Shown in pieces: positions 37,046 through 46,739 of a DNA stretch of 64,000 nt. The DNA comes from Ignavibacteria bacterium (GTDB lineage: Bacteria; Bacteroidota; Ignavibacteria; Tepidaquicellales; Tepidaquicellaceae): contig JAFGII010000054.1 of assembly GCA_016929695.1 (NCBI GenBank), forward strand, positions 1 to 64,000, written 5' to 3'. Each line of letters starts with the position of its first letter. Within the stretch, counting starts at the first letter, position 1. Below the pieces are notes generated by a model that had not been told where the DNA came from, did not search any database, and saw nothing but the letters and a program-made list of their open reading frames with translations. A program made the position numbers and the translations under genes.

Positions 37046-37191
37046 TATATTTTCTTTGCTAATGGCAAATTTATTAAAATATTATTAAATGTTAAATGGC
37101 AAAGCAAATAACAAACAGTAAATAACAAATAGCAAAGAGTAAATATTGAATGAAAACAATATGTAATGTAAAATAATGAATTATTTCATTA

Positions 37192-37530
37192 ATTTTCAAA
37201 TTATGCGTCCCGAGTTCCCGGGAGCAAACTTTTCATTAGTCCGATGATAACGCGGAAAAATCATGTGGACACTGAACAGATAACAAGCATTACACATCAG
37301 AATAATCCCGAAAGATCGGGATAAACTCCTGGACACAGACAAATACGGATATTATTTAAAATTAAAAATAGTTTGCTTCCGGCTTGTACGGGTTATGAAT
37401 TATTTGAATGTGAAATGCGCGGAACTTTACAGCGGACACGGAACGGAATAAAAATATTACGTATCAGAAACACAGATTATACTGATTAAAACGGATTAAT
37501 ACGGACATTATTTAATGTTCGATGTGCAAT
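37192..37530. repeat. Repeat-rich gap: dispersed repeat copies 3 and 4 with nested palindromes
   Basis: The 687-base gap 37046-37732 has no supported gene. Copy 3 (37192-37405) has CAGATAACAAGCATTAC, TTTGCTTCCGGCTTGTACGG and GGTTATGAATTATT, with palindromes at 37208-37223 and 37305-37322. Copy 4 (about 37413-37530) has AATATTACGTATCAG and ACTGATTAAAACGGATTAA. Before and after are low-complexity words (AACAAATAGCAAA near 37095-37140; ATGTTCGATG twice near 37514-37540) and ACCGCAAAGGAGCAAAG. Confidence 0.5.
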
Positions 37531-37732
37531 GTTCGATGAGAAAATTAACCGCAAAGGAGCAAAGAAGGCAAGGTTCAATGGATAATATTTAATTGTTCAA
37601 TAAGAAAGGAAAAATATCAGATTTATTTTTGTTCCAAAATTTTTGAAAATATTTTCTAATATAAAAATTATTTATTGAACTTTATAATTTGATGATTGTT
37701 TTAAATAATAAGTGAAGTAAACTGTATATATA

Positions 37733-38011
37733 GTGAAAAAAACTACTAAGATCAGCAGGAAATTATCCAAACCAAAAACAAAAAAAGACAAAAATATAAT
37801 AGAAAATTTAAGCGAAGAACCGGTATTTTGTACTGAATGCGGCAAGGAGCTGGATAATTTCTGGCAGGACAAGAGAGCAGACCATCCCGATACAGTCAGG
37901 AGAAACCACGAAAGATGTGTTAAGACCGGTAAATTCAATGGTATATACTGTTCCAAGTTATTTATAATAAGTTCGGATGATATTGATGATGCGTGGTTAG
38001 GGAATGACTGA
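37733..38011 (+). CDS. Small putative zinc-binding protein
   Basis: 92 residues from a GTG at 37733. The N-terminal 25 residues are basic, then FCTECGKELDNFW gives a CxxC pair, followed by HPDTVRRNHERC and IYCSKLF. Together these could form a zinc ribbon or treble-clef. The acidic C-terminus ends DDIDDAWLGND. I do not recognise a named family. It stands alone upstream of tRNA-Leu. Confidence 0.55.
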   Translation: MKKTTKISRKLSKPKTKKDKNIIENLSEEPVFCTECGKELDNFWQDKRADHPDTVRRNHERCVKTGKFNGIYCSKLFIISSDDIDDAWLGND

Positions 38012-38201
38012 GAAAAAAGAATGCAGATAATTTCTATTTGTGAAAAAATTATTATCAGGTAGTTATTAAATATTTGAACATAATTTTTTAATTAAAACAT
38101 TGTTTAATGAAGATTCTCAAATCCGGTTTATTTAAAGTGAGAATTTAAATCCATTCAATATTCATTTCATTTTTATATTAATTAGATTATTTTTGTAAGT
38201 T

Positions 38202-38283
38202 GCGCAATTGGCGGAACTGGTAGACGCGCTAGACTTAGGATCTAGTGGGATAACCCATGGGGGTTCGAGTCCCTCATTGCGCA
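38202..38283 (+). tRNA. tRNA-Leu (anticodon UAG)
   Basis: Acceptor GCGCAAT / ATTGCGC with discriminator A. The anticodon stem-loop CTAGACTTAGGATCTAG carries TAG. There is a class II variable arm, and the T arm is GGGGTTCGAGTCCC. No CCA is encoded (CTG follows). A TATTTTTG element (38188-38195) just upstream resembles the Bacteroidetes -7 box, though no TTG is found at the expected distance. Confidence 0.95.
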
Positions 38284-38305
38284 CTGTATTATAATATTAT
38301 TATAT

Positions 38306-39595
38306 ATGGCAAATAAACCTACAACAACAAAAACATCGCAACAACCGAGATGCTCGTTTTGCGGCAGAAGTGCAGATAAAGTTACAAATATGATTAAAGG
38401 TCCAACAGATGTAGCAGGAAAATCCTCTTACATATGCGAAATTTGTGTCAGCAACGCCTTGCAGATAATCAAAATGAATAACGAAAGTGTAACGAGTAAA
38501 TCGGTAAATAAATTAAAATCAAATTTCACTCCTTTAGGTATTAAAGAGTTTCTTGATGAATATGTTATCGGTCAGGAAAGAGCCAAGAAGTCACTCGCTG
38601 TTGCGGTTTATAATCATTACAAAAGAATTGATTCATTCGAATTCAAAACTCTTGACGACGTAGAAATAGAAAAGAGCAATGTCATATTAATTGGTTCCAC
38701 GGGAACAGGGAAGACATATCTTGCACAAACTCTTGCTAAATTCTTAAATGTTCCGTTTGCTATTGCGGACGCCACAACGCTTACGGAAGCCGGATATGTA
38801 GGAGATGACGTAGAATCCATTCTTGTACGACTTTTACAAAACGCAAATTACGATGTAGCCAAAGCCGAACGTGGAATAATTTATCTTGATGAAATTGATA
38901 AAATTTCCCGTAAAAGCGAAAATGTATCTATTACACGCGATGTCTCTGGTGAAGGTGTTCAGCAGGCATTATTAAAAATTATCGAAGGAACAATTTCCGG
39001 TGTCCCTCCAAAAGGCGGAAGGAAGCACCCCGAACAGCCTTTGATTAATATTAATACGAAAAATATTTTATTTATTTGCGGAGGCGCTTTCGACGGACTG
39101 GAAAAGATTATAGAGAAACGAATTGCATCGAGTTCTATCGGTTTTGGTGCTCAGGTAGTAGGAAAAAAAGATATAAGTAAAGATTTTATCCTTGCAAAAG
39201 CGGAAGCGGGAGATTTAGTCCAATATGGACTTATTCCTGAACTTGTCGGCAGGTTGCCTATAGTAACATCTCTCGATGCACTTGACAAGGAAGCATTACT
39301 GAATATATTAACTGTACCAAAGAATGCTATAGTTAAGCAGTTCAAGAAACTTTTTCGGATGGAAGGTGTTCAACTGGAATTTAAGGAAGAAGCACTCGAA
39401 GCGATTGCAGATATAGCAATAAAAAGAGCATCAGGTGCAAGAGCACTTCGCTCGATTATTGAATCTGTTATGCTTGATATTATGTACAAAATTCCGTCCA
39501 AGCAAAATATAACTCATTGCATTATTACTAAAGAAGTCGTAGAGGATAAGGCGGAACCCGTTTATCTCAATGCTAATAAGAAGGCACTGGCGTAA
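38306..39595 (+). CDS. clpX: ATP-dependent Clp protease ATP-binding subunit ClpX
   Basis: A 429-residue AAA+ unfoldase that feeds ClpP. The N-terminal zinc domain has C16/C19 and C44/C47 (CSFCGR, ICEICV). The Walker [15 protein letters not shown], Walker [26 protein letters not shown] and the sensor-2 [10 protein letters not shown] segments are all present. It is 22 bases after tRNA-Leu and may share its promoter. No clpP is adjacent. Confidence 0.96.
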   Translation: MANKPTTTKTSQQPRCSFCGRSADKVTNMIKGPTDVAGKSSYICEICVSNALQIIKMNNESVTSKSVNKLKSNFTPLGIKEFLDEYVIGQERAKKSLAVAVYNHYKRIDSFEFKTLDDVEIEKSNVILIGSTGTGKTYLAQTLAKFLNVPFAIADATTLTEAGYVGDDVESILVRLLQNANYDVAKAERGIIYLDEIDKISRKSENVSITRDVSGEGVQQALLKIIEGTISGVPPKGGRKHPEQPLININTKNILFICGGAFDGLEKIIEKRIASSSIGFGAQVVGKKDISKDFILAKAEAGDLVQYGLIPELVGRLPIVTSLDALDKEALLNILTVPKNAIVKQFKKLFRMEGVQLEFKEEALEAIADIAIKRASGARALRSIIESVMLDIMYKIPSKQNITHCIITKEVVEDKAEPVYLNANKKALA

Positions 39596-40007
39596 TCTCA
39601 AATAGTAAATAGTAAATAGCAAATAACAAATCACACAAAATCGGGGAGATAAAGAGGAATTTCACGCAACTCTTCAATCAGGATGAATTTTATTTTCCGC
39701 TTAGACCATAAAAAAAATTCCAATAATCAGAATACATTTAAAAGCGGATTATTACCATTAAAAATTTACACTGAGAACATTAAAATTGCGAGTGTATATA
39801 AAAAAATATATTTTTTACTCCTGAGAAACCAAAATTCAATTGAGAGCACCAAAAATTTTAATCCATTAGAAACGCTGTTTTTTTAATATTTTGCAAGAAT
39901 TCTAAATTTAAGAGAATGCAACTATGTATTAATTTAGATTGTTATTCATTTAAATTGAAAATTATAAATTCTATTTTGTATAATTAAATATAATGATAAA
40001 ATAAACT
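39596..40007. other. Gene-poor leader region between clpX and alaS
   Basis: 412 bases with no supported gene. The first 40 bases contain the low-complexity words AATAGTAAATAG and AATAACAAAT, also seen near 37100. A 67-codon plus frame (39683-39886) lacks a ribosome-binding site and coding character. I see no T-box or other riboswitch fold by eye. Confidence 0.5.
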
Positions 40008-42746
40008 GTGAAGTTAACGGCGAATGAAATACGGAAATCATTTTTAGATTTTTTCGAAGGGAAAAAACATAAGATTGTAGACTCTTCCCCTGTCGTACCT
40101 TACGACGACCCGACACTGCTTTTTACTAATGCGGGAATGAACCAGTTCAAGGATGTATTCCTTGGAACCGGCACCAGAGATTTCACGAGGTGCGCCAATT
40201 CGCAGAAATGTATTAGGGCAGGCGGCAAGCACAATGACCTTGATGAAGTCGGAGTTGACGGATATCATCATACGTTTTTTGAAATGCTGGGAAACTGGTC
40301 TTTCGGTGATTATTACAAAAAGGAAGCTATTAAATGGGCATGGGAACTGCTGACTGAAGTATGGAAACTTCCGAAAGAAAGATTATGGGCAACAGTTCAT
40401 CACACAGACGATGAATCATTTGAATTATGGAAATCCGAAACCGACATAAAATCAAATCACATTTTAAAATTCGGAGATAAAGACAATTTCTGGGAAATGG
40501 GCGAGACAGGTCCATGCGGACCGTGTTCCGAAATTCACATTGACCTTACTGAAAAAAGATGCTCTCAGAAAGACATAAATGCAAGTAAAGAAGACGTAAT
40601 TGAAATATGGAATCTTGTTTTCATTCAGTACAATCGTAACGAAAAAGGCGAACTCACTCCCCTGCCGAAAAAGCACGTAGATACCGGTATGGGATTTGAA
40701 AGAACCGTTCGAGTACTCCAGAACAAGAAATCTAATTACGAAACGGATATTTTTCTACCGGTCATAAAAAATATAACAAAAATAATCGGGATAGAATACT
40801 CCGGAGAAAACATTCCCTCATTAAATGCCATTGCTGACCACATAAGGTGTTTAACATTCGCTATAGCAGACGGTGCGATTCCTTCAAATGAAGGACGCGG
40901 ATACGTACTCCGCAGAATTTTAAGAAGAGCGGCAAGACTCGCCGGTAAATTAGGATATGACGAACCCTTCCTTTATAAAATTGTTGATACCATAGAAAAA
41001 TTATTTGCGAATATTTATCCTGAAATTGCCGAGAAGAAAGATTTCATAAAGGAAATAATTAAAAACGAAGAAATCAGTTTCGGACATACGCTCGGAAGAG
41101 GACTTCAATTATTCAATGAAGTTTTGCATAGATTATCAGGTAAAACTAATAAAGTTTTTCCCGGCGAGGATGCATTTAAACTCTACGATACTTATGGATT
41201 TCCCATTGACCTTACACAGGTAATGGCAAGGGAAAACGGACTTGAAGTCGATATGATAAAATTCGACGAGGAGATGGCAAAGCAGAAAGAACGTGCAAGA
41301 AATGCAAGAAAAGAAGATAATGTTCAGACAGAATTAGCAAACGAAAATCTTGAGAAAGAAATAAAAAGCAAAGAAGCAAAGTATAATCCTTATGACCTCA
41401 AAAAGAACGGATTAAAAACAATCACAGTAAAATCTAAAATTAGCCACGATTTCCAAACAGACTTATTGATATTAAAGGAAAATCCTTTTTATTCCGAAGC
41501 GGGCGGACAAATCAGCGATACAGGAAAAATAATACTTCAAAACGGAACAGAACTTCCCGTAGTTGATGTAAAAAATCAGTATTATATATACGTAAAAAAC
41601 CCGGGGAAAATAAATCTAAACGAACAGGAAATAACTGCAGTAGTCGATTACGAAAAGCGTAGAGCCGTGCAGAGGAATCATTCAGCAACGCACCTCGTAC
41701 ACGAAGCACTGAGGCAGGTTCTCGGCGGACACGTTAAACAGATGGGCTCGCTCGTCGCCGATGAATATTTGCGGTTCGATTTCCCGCACTTCAAAAAAGT
41801 ATCACAGGACGAAATCAGTGAAATCGAGAATATTGTAAATGCAAAAATCATTGAAGCCATTCCCGTAAAAACCCTTCCTGACCTTCCGACTGAAAAAGCC
41901 GATAAAATCCCTAATGTTAAAAAATTCTTCGGTGATAAATACGGAGATACTGTCAGAATCGTTATAATGGACGATAATTTCAGTGTGGAATTCTGCGGCG
42001 GTACTCACGTTACTAATACAAATGATATAGGATTGTTTAAAATAGTAAAAGAGGAAAGCATCTCTTCGGGTGTAAGAAGAATATTCGCTAAAACCGGTTC
42101 GGGCATTATTGAACATATGAATGACAGGGTTACAAACCTTAACAACATAATAAATTCATTGCCGCCTGATTACTCAGGAAAGATTCAGTATAAAATTGAC
42201 GAACTAACAAAATCATTTTCTTCAACCGATTATCTCAACACAAAACTTCTGAAGGAACTGATAGAGAATCAGGATAATCTTCTTTTACAGGTCAAGGAAT
42301 TAAAATCACAATACGAAGAGGAGAAAAAATCCCTCGAAAAACAATTACTGAAACAAAACCTTCAGAAAATATTTAACAACATTGACAAATTAATTTCGTC
42401 TGCAAATACGGATTTAGGATTCAGATTGGTAATGGGAAGACTCAATGTAAACAATAACAGCGAATTCAAAGAAATCGGAGACAGACTGAAACAGAAATTA
42501 AGCGACGGTGCCGGCATTATATTTTCTGTTACCAACGATAAAATCAATATTGTATGCGCAGTCGGGAATAAACTTATTAAAGAAAAAGGACTTAATGCGG
42601 GAAAAATCATTTCCGTAATTGCAAAAGAACTCGGCGGAGGCGGAGGCGGAAGACCAGACATTGCAACTGCCGGCGGTAAAAATATTGAAAAACTCGATGA
42701 AGTTATAAATAAAATTCCTTCAATAATTAAAAACTTTTTATCATAA
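40008..42746 (+). CDS. alaS: Alanine-tRNA ligase
   Basis: 912 residues with the class II catalytic core (SSPVVPYDDPTLLFTNAGMNQFKD, HHTFFEMLGNWSFGDYYK, GTGMGFER-like DTGMGFERTV), the editing domain with HSATHLVHEAL and FCGGTH zinc/editing motifs, and a C-terminal C-Ala domain with the GGGGGGRPDIATAGG-type glycine run. The start is a GTG at 40008, and the MKLTANEIRKSFLDFFEGKKH N-terminus is standard. It is followed 4 bases later by the nucleotidyltransferase. Confidence 0.96.
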   Translation: MKLTANEIRKSFLDFFEGKKHKIVDSSPVVPYDDPTLLFTNAGMNQFKDVFLGTGTRDFTRCANSQKCIRAGGKHNDLDEVGVDGYHHTFFEMLGNWSFGDYYKKEAIKWAWELLTEVWKLPKERLWATVHHTDDESFELWKSETDIKSNHILKFGDKDNFWEMGETGPCGPCSEIHIDLTEKRCSQKDINASKEDVIEIWNLVFIQYNRNEKGELTPLPKKHVDTGMGFERTVRVLQNKKSNYETDIFLPVIKNITKIIGIEYSGENIPSLNAIADHIRCLTFAIADGAIPSNEGRGYVLRRILRRAARLAGKLGYDEPFLYKIVDTIEKLFANIYPEIAEKKDFIKEIIKNEEISFGHTLGRGLQLFNEVLHRLSGKTNKVFPGEDAFKLYDTYGFPIDLTQVMARENGLEVDMIKFDEEMAKQKERARNARKEDNVQTELANENLEKEIKSKEAKYNPYDLKKNGLKTITVKSKISHDFQTDLLILKENPFYSEAGGQISDTGKIILQNGTELPVVDVKNQYYIYVKNPGKINLNEQEITAVVDYEKRRAVQRNHSATHLVHEALRQVLGGHVKQMGSLVADEYLRFDFPHFKKVSQDEISEIENIVNAKIIEAIPVKTLPDLPTEKADKIPNVKKFFGDKYGDTVRIVIMDDNFSVEFCGGTHVTNTNDIGLFKIVKEESISSGVRRIFAKTGSGIIEHMNDRVTNLNNIINSLPPDYSGKIQYKIDELTKSFSSTDYLNTKLLKELIENQDNLLLQVKELKSQYEEEKKSLEKQLLKQNLQKIFNNIDKLISSANTDLGFRLVMGRLNVNNNSEFKEIGDRLKQKLSDGAGIIFSVTNDKINIVCAVGNKLIKEKGLNAGKIISVIAKELGGGGGGRPDIATAGGKNIEKLDEVINKIPSIIKNFLS

Positions 42747-42750
42747 AATT

Positions 42751-43740
42751 ATGAAAGCTATAATTCCGGTTGCAGGTTCAGGAACGAGATTAAAACCCCA
42801 TACGCTGACAAAACCTAAAGTGCTTATGAATGTTGCAGGGAAACCCATGATTCATTACATAATCGAGCAATTGACAGAGGAAAAATTCGTTAACGAAATA
42901 ATAATGATTACGGGAGTAATGGGTGATATGATAAAAAATTATCTCAAAGAAAAGTTTAAATTTAATTTCAAATTCATTGAGCAGAAAAAACAACTGGGAT
43001 TAGGACACGCAGTTAACTGTGCAAGAGCAGAATTCACTGAAAATGAAGACGTCCTTATAATTCTCGGCGATACGCTTTTTGACCTGAAGTTAAAAGAACT
43101 CTGCGATTCAAAGTATTCCGTTATAGGAGTGAAAAAAGTTGACGACCCAAAAAGATTCGGAGTGGTTGAAAGAAACAAGCAGGGATTTATTTCAAGATTT
43201 GTAGAAAAGCCAGCCTCTCCGGAAGTATCACTTTCCAATAAAGCAATAGTTGGAATATACTATCTGAAAAATTCGGATACTTTATTCGGAAGCCTCGATG
43301 AAATCATCGCAAAAGGGATTAAGACAAAAAATGAATATCAACTGACCGATGCACTCAGTAATATGCTGATTAAAGGCGAGAAACTTGTTACTTTTGAAGT
43401 CGAGAACTGGCTTGACTGCGGAAAGAAGGATACTATACTTGATACAAGCGAATATTTTCTGAAAAAATTCAATAATAAATATAAATATGACGGATGTATT
43501 TTAAAACAACCGTTATATATAGGAGAAAATGTAATAATCGAAAATTCGATAATCGGTAAAAACGTTACAATTTCAGATAACTGCATAATTAAGAATTCGA
43601 TTATCAAACGTGCAATTATTGAAGAGCATTCTATGATTGAAAATGCAATTATTGAAGATTCACTGATTGGAGAACATACAAAAATTAAAAAGAAAACTGA
43701 TGTATTGAATTTAGGAGATTATTCGGAGTTTTGTGATTAG
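42751..43740 (+). CDS. Sugar-1-phosphate nucleotidyltransferase with left-handed beta-helix tail
   Basis: 329 residues. The GT-A-type pyrophosphorylase domain begins MKAIIPVAGSGTRLKPHTLTKPK, has LIILGDTLFDL and FVEKP, and extends to about 230. The remainder is a hexapeptide repeat of I-I-E-N-S type (VIIENSIIGKNVTI, CIIKNSIIKRAII), a left-handed beta-helix. It would make an NDP-sugar such as dTDP- or UDP-glucose; nucleotide specificity is not decided. The neighbouring gene is alaS, so its pathway is not indicated by context. Confidence 0.88.
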   Translation: MKAIIPVAGSGTRLKPHTLTKPKVLMNVAGKPMIHYIIEQLTEEKFVNEIIMITGVMGDMIKNYLKEKFKFNFKFIEQKKQLGLGHAVNCARAEFTENEDVLIILGDTLFDLKLKELCDSKYSVIGVKKVDDPKRFGVVERNKQGFISRFVEKPASPEVSLSNKAIVGIYYLKNSDTLFGSLDEIIAKGIKTKNEYQLTDALSNMLIKGEKLVTFEVENWLDCGKKDTILDTSEYFLKKFNNKYKYDGCILKQPLYIGENVIIENSIIGKNVTISDNCIIKNSIIKRAIIEEHSMIENAIIEDSLIGEHTKIKKKTDVLNLGDYSEFCD

Positions 43741-43815
43741 TTGTTGATTATTAGTTGTTGGTGGTGTCATGTGAATAGAAATGCTTTATACGCTGAACAG
43801 AATTAAATTGAATCG

Positions 43816-45876
43816 TTATTTTCTTCTCAGAACGAAGGCAGAATATATTATTTCAAGAATAATAAATATTACCGCTAATATTAAGAAAAACGGTGTTAGT
43901 TCTATACCCTTTCTGTTTTTTTCAATTGCGGATTTCAGGTCTTCGATGTTATTGAAATACCTGACATTGGAAAATCCTTTTAATTTAAAATATTCAAGTG
44001 CGGAATTTTCATTAATTTTTTGCATAAAACTTTCATTAATGTCATTGTTAACTGCATAAAACTTTTCTTCCGACTTTGAATTTATTACTCTGTAAAAACC
44101 GCTTTTATTAAAATATTTGTCCATTATCATGGATAAATTACTTCCGTTATTGCCGGCAGTAATAATTTTTGTGCCGTCGGGTTTATATACCGTATCAATT
44201 CCGTTTCTCAAACCATCAAACAATACTCCTGAATTAATTCTGCCCGTTCTCAATATATTATCATTATTTGAAAGCAGGAAAACTCCCCTGATTATCATTG
44301 GCAGAAAAAAATTTTTTTTCGGTAGGTCGCTCATTTCAAAATCAGGTGATAATGCGGATAAAATAATTCTCGAATGCCCTTTCATATATTCCGATACAAA
44401 CTTCGCTCCGTTATTAAAAGAAATCACGGGATATGTATTTTCTCCGGATAAAATTTTAAAATATGTTTTCAGTACCGGCGATTCCGGATTTTGTTTCATG
44501 CTCTCACCTGTACCGGATTTAAAAACTCCTTTGAATAAAGAATGCTCTGTTTTGATTTCGGATATTTTTATATTTTCCGCGTTTGTTTCTTTCGATTCTA
44601 TCCGTAAAGAAGAAATTCTTTTAAGTAACAAATTTATATTCTGTATGTCGGTATTAGCAGGCGGAAATATGAGTATCCCTTTCCCCGATGACGAAAATTT
44701 TTCAAGCAAATTTATATCATTTTCTGTAAATCCGGATTTAATGAGATACAGAGCATCATAATCATAAATTTCATCTGAAATTATATTACTTAAAATATAA
44801 TTAATTCTTCCCGTTTCATCTGCGCCGTTGAATACTTCGAAGGACTTTATAATGTATGATGCATTTTTATAATTATCGGAAACCAGCAATATTCTGTATT
44901 CTTCGGGAATACTTAAGACTTTGAAAAAACGGTTATCTTCCTTTATTTCATCTTCCGCAGGATTCGGTATTTTTATTATCGACTCAATTTTCTGCTCTCC
45001 GTAAGCAAAAGGTTTGAAATTTATTTCAAATTCCTTCAGTTCATTTTCCAAAAAATCCAGATTTGAAAAATGCGCATATGAACCGTTGTTACTCATTTCA
45101 AATTCGACTGATGATACAGAAAAATCATTATGATTTCTTATACTTACTTTGAATACCATATCTGTGTTTAAATCAGGAAATTGATTTATGAGCTGCACGT
45201 CCTGAATTGAAATATTTGCAGGCTCTCGCTCTGATATATCAAGCAGGTAAAAATAGATGTTATCTTTATCGGCTGAATAGTTTCCACTGCCGGAATATTC
45301 CTTGAAATTTGCCCTGCTGAAATCCGAAACTGCAATTACTTCATTCAGAATTGATTTCTCTTTTTCAAGATTAATGTTAACGGTTTCCAGTATTTCATTT
45401 ATGAAAAAAGGTTTATGAGATATTTCGGCTCCTTGAATATCGGACGATACCGTTAAATTATTCGTACCCGAAAAAATCCTTAGATTATCCGTAGGATTAT
45501 ATAAACCTGAGATTTCCGATGCGGATGATTTGCATTCTTCGAAATTATTTACTTTACCCGATATATTGTTAAGACTGAATGAATTGTCAAGAAACAACAG
45601 CGCGGTTTTGTTTTTTATATCGGTAAGACTGAATCTGCTCTCCATTACTGGATTTGCAAAGGAAAGAACAAGAAATGTGATAAGCAGAATCCTGATTAAC
45701 AATAATATTAATTCTTTTAATCTTAATTTTTTAATTTCAGTTTCCTCGATTTGCCTGACAAACATCAATGAACTGAAATTGACTTTTTGGGCTTTCCGTA
45801 AATTAAATAAATGAATAATAACGGGCACCGCAATCAATCCCAGTCCTAACAGCATCAATGGATTAATAAAGGTCAT
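43816..45876 (-). CDS. BatA-domain double-membrane-anchored protein
   Basis: 686 residues. The N-terminus FINPLMLLGLGLIAVPVIIHLFNLRKAQKVNFSSLMFVRQIEE is the BatA/aerotolerance N-terminal membrane module, with a second helix near 60-78. A long extracytoplasmic part has a VWA-like fold start (ALLFLDNSFSLNN) and a later Ig-like or glutamine-amidotransferase-like portion. It ends in one C-terminal helix (FFLILAVIFIILEIIYSAFVL). The role is unknown. A TATTTTTG -7-like box lies at 45905-45912 on minus, 30 bases before the start. Confidence 0.8.
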   Translation of the reverse strand: MTFINPLMLLGLGLIAVPVIIHLFNLRKAQKVNFSSLMFVRQIEETEIKKLRLKELILLLIRILLITFLVLSFANPVMESRFSLTDIKNKTALLFLDNSFSLNNISGKVNNFEECKSSASEISGLYNPTDNLRIFSGTNNLTVSSDIQGAEISHKPFFINEILETVNINLEKEKSILNEVIAVSDFSRANFKEYSGSGNYSADKDNIYFYLLDISEREPANISIQDVQLINQFPDLNTDMVFKVSIRNHNDFSVSSVEFEMSNNGSYAHFSNLDFLENELKEFEINFKPFAYGEQKIESIIKIPNPAEDEIKEDNRFFKVLSIPEEYRILLVSDNYKNASYIIKSFEVFNGADETGRINYILSNIISDEIYDYDALYLIKSGFTENDINLLEKFSSSGKGILIFPPANTDIQNINLLLKRISSLRIESKETNAENIKISEIKTEHSLFKGVFKSGTGESMKQNPESPVLKTYFKILSGENTYPVISFNNGAKFVSEYMKGHSRIILSALSPDFEMSDLPKKNFFLPMIIRGVFLLSNNDNILRTGRINSGVLFDGLRNGIDTVYKPDGTKIITAGNNGSNLSMIMDKYFNKSGFYRVINSKSEEKFYAVNNDINESFMQKINENSALEYFKLKGFSNVRYFNNIEDLKSAIEKNRKGIELTPFFLILAVIFIILEIIYSAFVLRRK

Positions 45877-45963
45877 CTGTAAATTAATAATATTATTGTT
45901 TTTACAAAAATAACAGTTTATTTTAATAAATTAAGACATTAAAATAATCGATATAAAAATAAA

Positions 45964-46608
45964 ATGAAAACTAAAGCGGTAATTTTTTTGAACGGTGTTT
46001 TTCCCCACACAAAGGTAATATCCGCAAATATAAATACCGCCGATTATCTGATAGCCGCAGACGGTGCCGCAAACTTACTGAAAGACATCCAAATCACCCC
46101 TGACGTCATAATTGGCGACCTCGATTCGATAGAGAAAAACGTCCTGAAATACTTTCTTGCTAAGGATGTTCCGGTGATTAAATATACCGAGCAGGAAACC
46201 ACCGACTTTGAAAAATCGCTTAACTTTGTTTTACAAACAGCTATAAAAGATGTTATAATTTTCGGATTCACGAGTTTAAGACCTGATCACAGTCTGAACA
46301 ACTTCAGCGTACTCAAAAGGTATTATAAGAAATTAAACATCAAGTTCATTGACGATACTTTCATAATAGAATTTATAAAGAAAAAAGTAAGTTTTAAATA
46401 CAGGAAAAACCGGTTGATTTCGTTACTGCCATTTCCTGGGGCGAGAGGTATCACGACAAAAGGATTACGGTATTCATTGAATGACGAATCGCTTTCTCTC
46501 GGAGTAAGGGAAGGAACATTGAACGTTGCGACTTCGGAAAACGTTACTGTGTCTTTCAAGACTGGTGATTTGATTTTGTTCAGGAAGCATTTTATCGGTT
46601 TGAGATAA
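45964..46608 (+). CDS. thiN: Thiamine pyrophosphokinase
   Basis: 214 residues. YLIAADGAANLLKDIQITPDVIIGDLDSI contains the conserved catalytic acidic segment, TEQETTDFEKSLNFVL the substrate region, and the C-terminal beta-roll includes TKGLRYSL and NVATSENVTVSFKTGDLILF. It converts thiamine and ATP to thiamine diphosphate. It is monocistronic and divergent from the BatA-type gene. No TPP-riboswitch motif was seen upstream. Confidence 0.92.
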   Translation: MKTKAVIFLNGVFPHTKVISANINTADYLIAADGAANLLKDIQITPDVIIGDLDSIEKNVLKYFLAKDVPVIKYTEQETTDFEKSLNFVLQTAIKDVIIFGFTSLRPDHSLNNFSVLKRYYKKLNIKFIDDTFIIEFIKKKVSFKYRKNRLISLLPFPGARGITTKGLRYSLNDESLSLGVREGTLNVATSENVTVSFKTGDLILFRKHFIGLR

Positions 46609-46627
46609 CTTTTTCTAACTGAAAAAA

Positions 46628-46656
46628 ACCTTCCCAAGAAGGAGCTCGGGAAGAAG
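46628..46656. repeat. Interspersed palindrome family A, copy 2
   Basis: CTTCCCAAG and CTCGGGAAG arms around AAGGAG. It corresponds closely to 32284-32312. Read on minus it is followed by seven T residues, so it could act as a terminator in that direction. Confidence 0.5.
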
Positions 46657-46739
46657 AATTAGTAACGGAATGTTTGCACAAGGTGACAGTACTGATTTCC
46701 GGTTTATTCGACGATAAAATAGTATTATAAATTAACAGA

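Noticed and set aside
36561-37088. 175-codon plus frame opposite the MarR gene
   Set aside because: Antisense shadow; the MarR frame has a coherent winged-helix pattern.
37090-37140. CRISPR-like short repeats (AACAAATAGCAAA words)
   Set aside because: Spacing is irregular, units are only about 8 to 12 bases, there are no unique spacers and no cas genes.
39683-39886. 67-codon plus frame upstream of alaS
   Set aside because: No Shine-Dalgarno site, no hydrophobic or motif pattern, and AT-driven lysine/asparagine/phenylalanine composition.
44117-44761. 214-codon plus frame opposite the BatA-type gene
   Set aside because: Antisense shadow of the extracytoplasmic part of the membrane protein.
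45877-45963. TPP riboswitch upstream of thiN
   Set aside because: The gap is only 87 bases and lacks the conserved CUGAGA and related elements.
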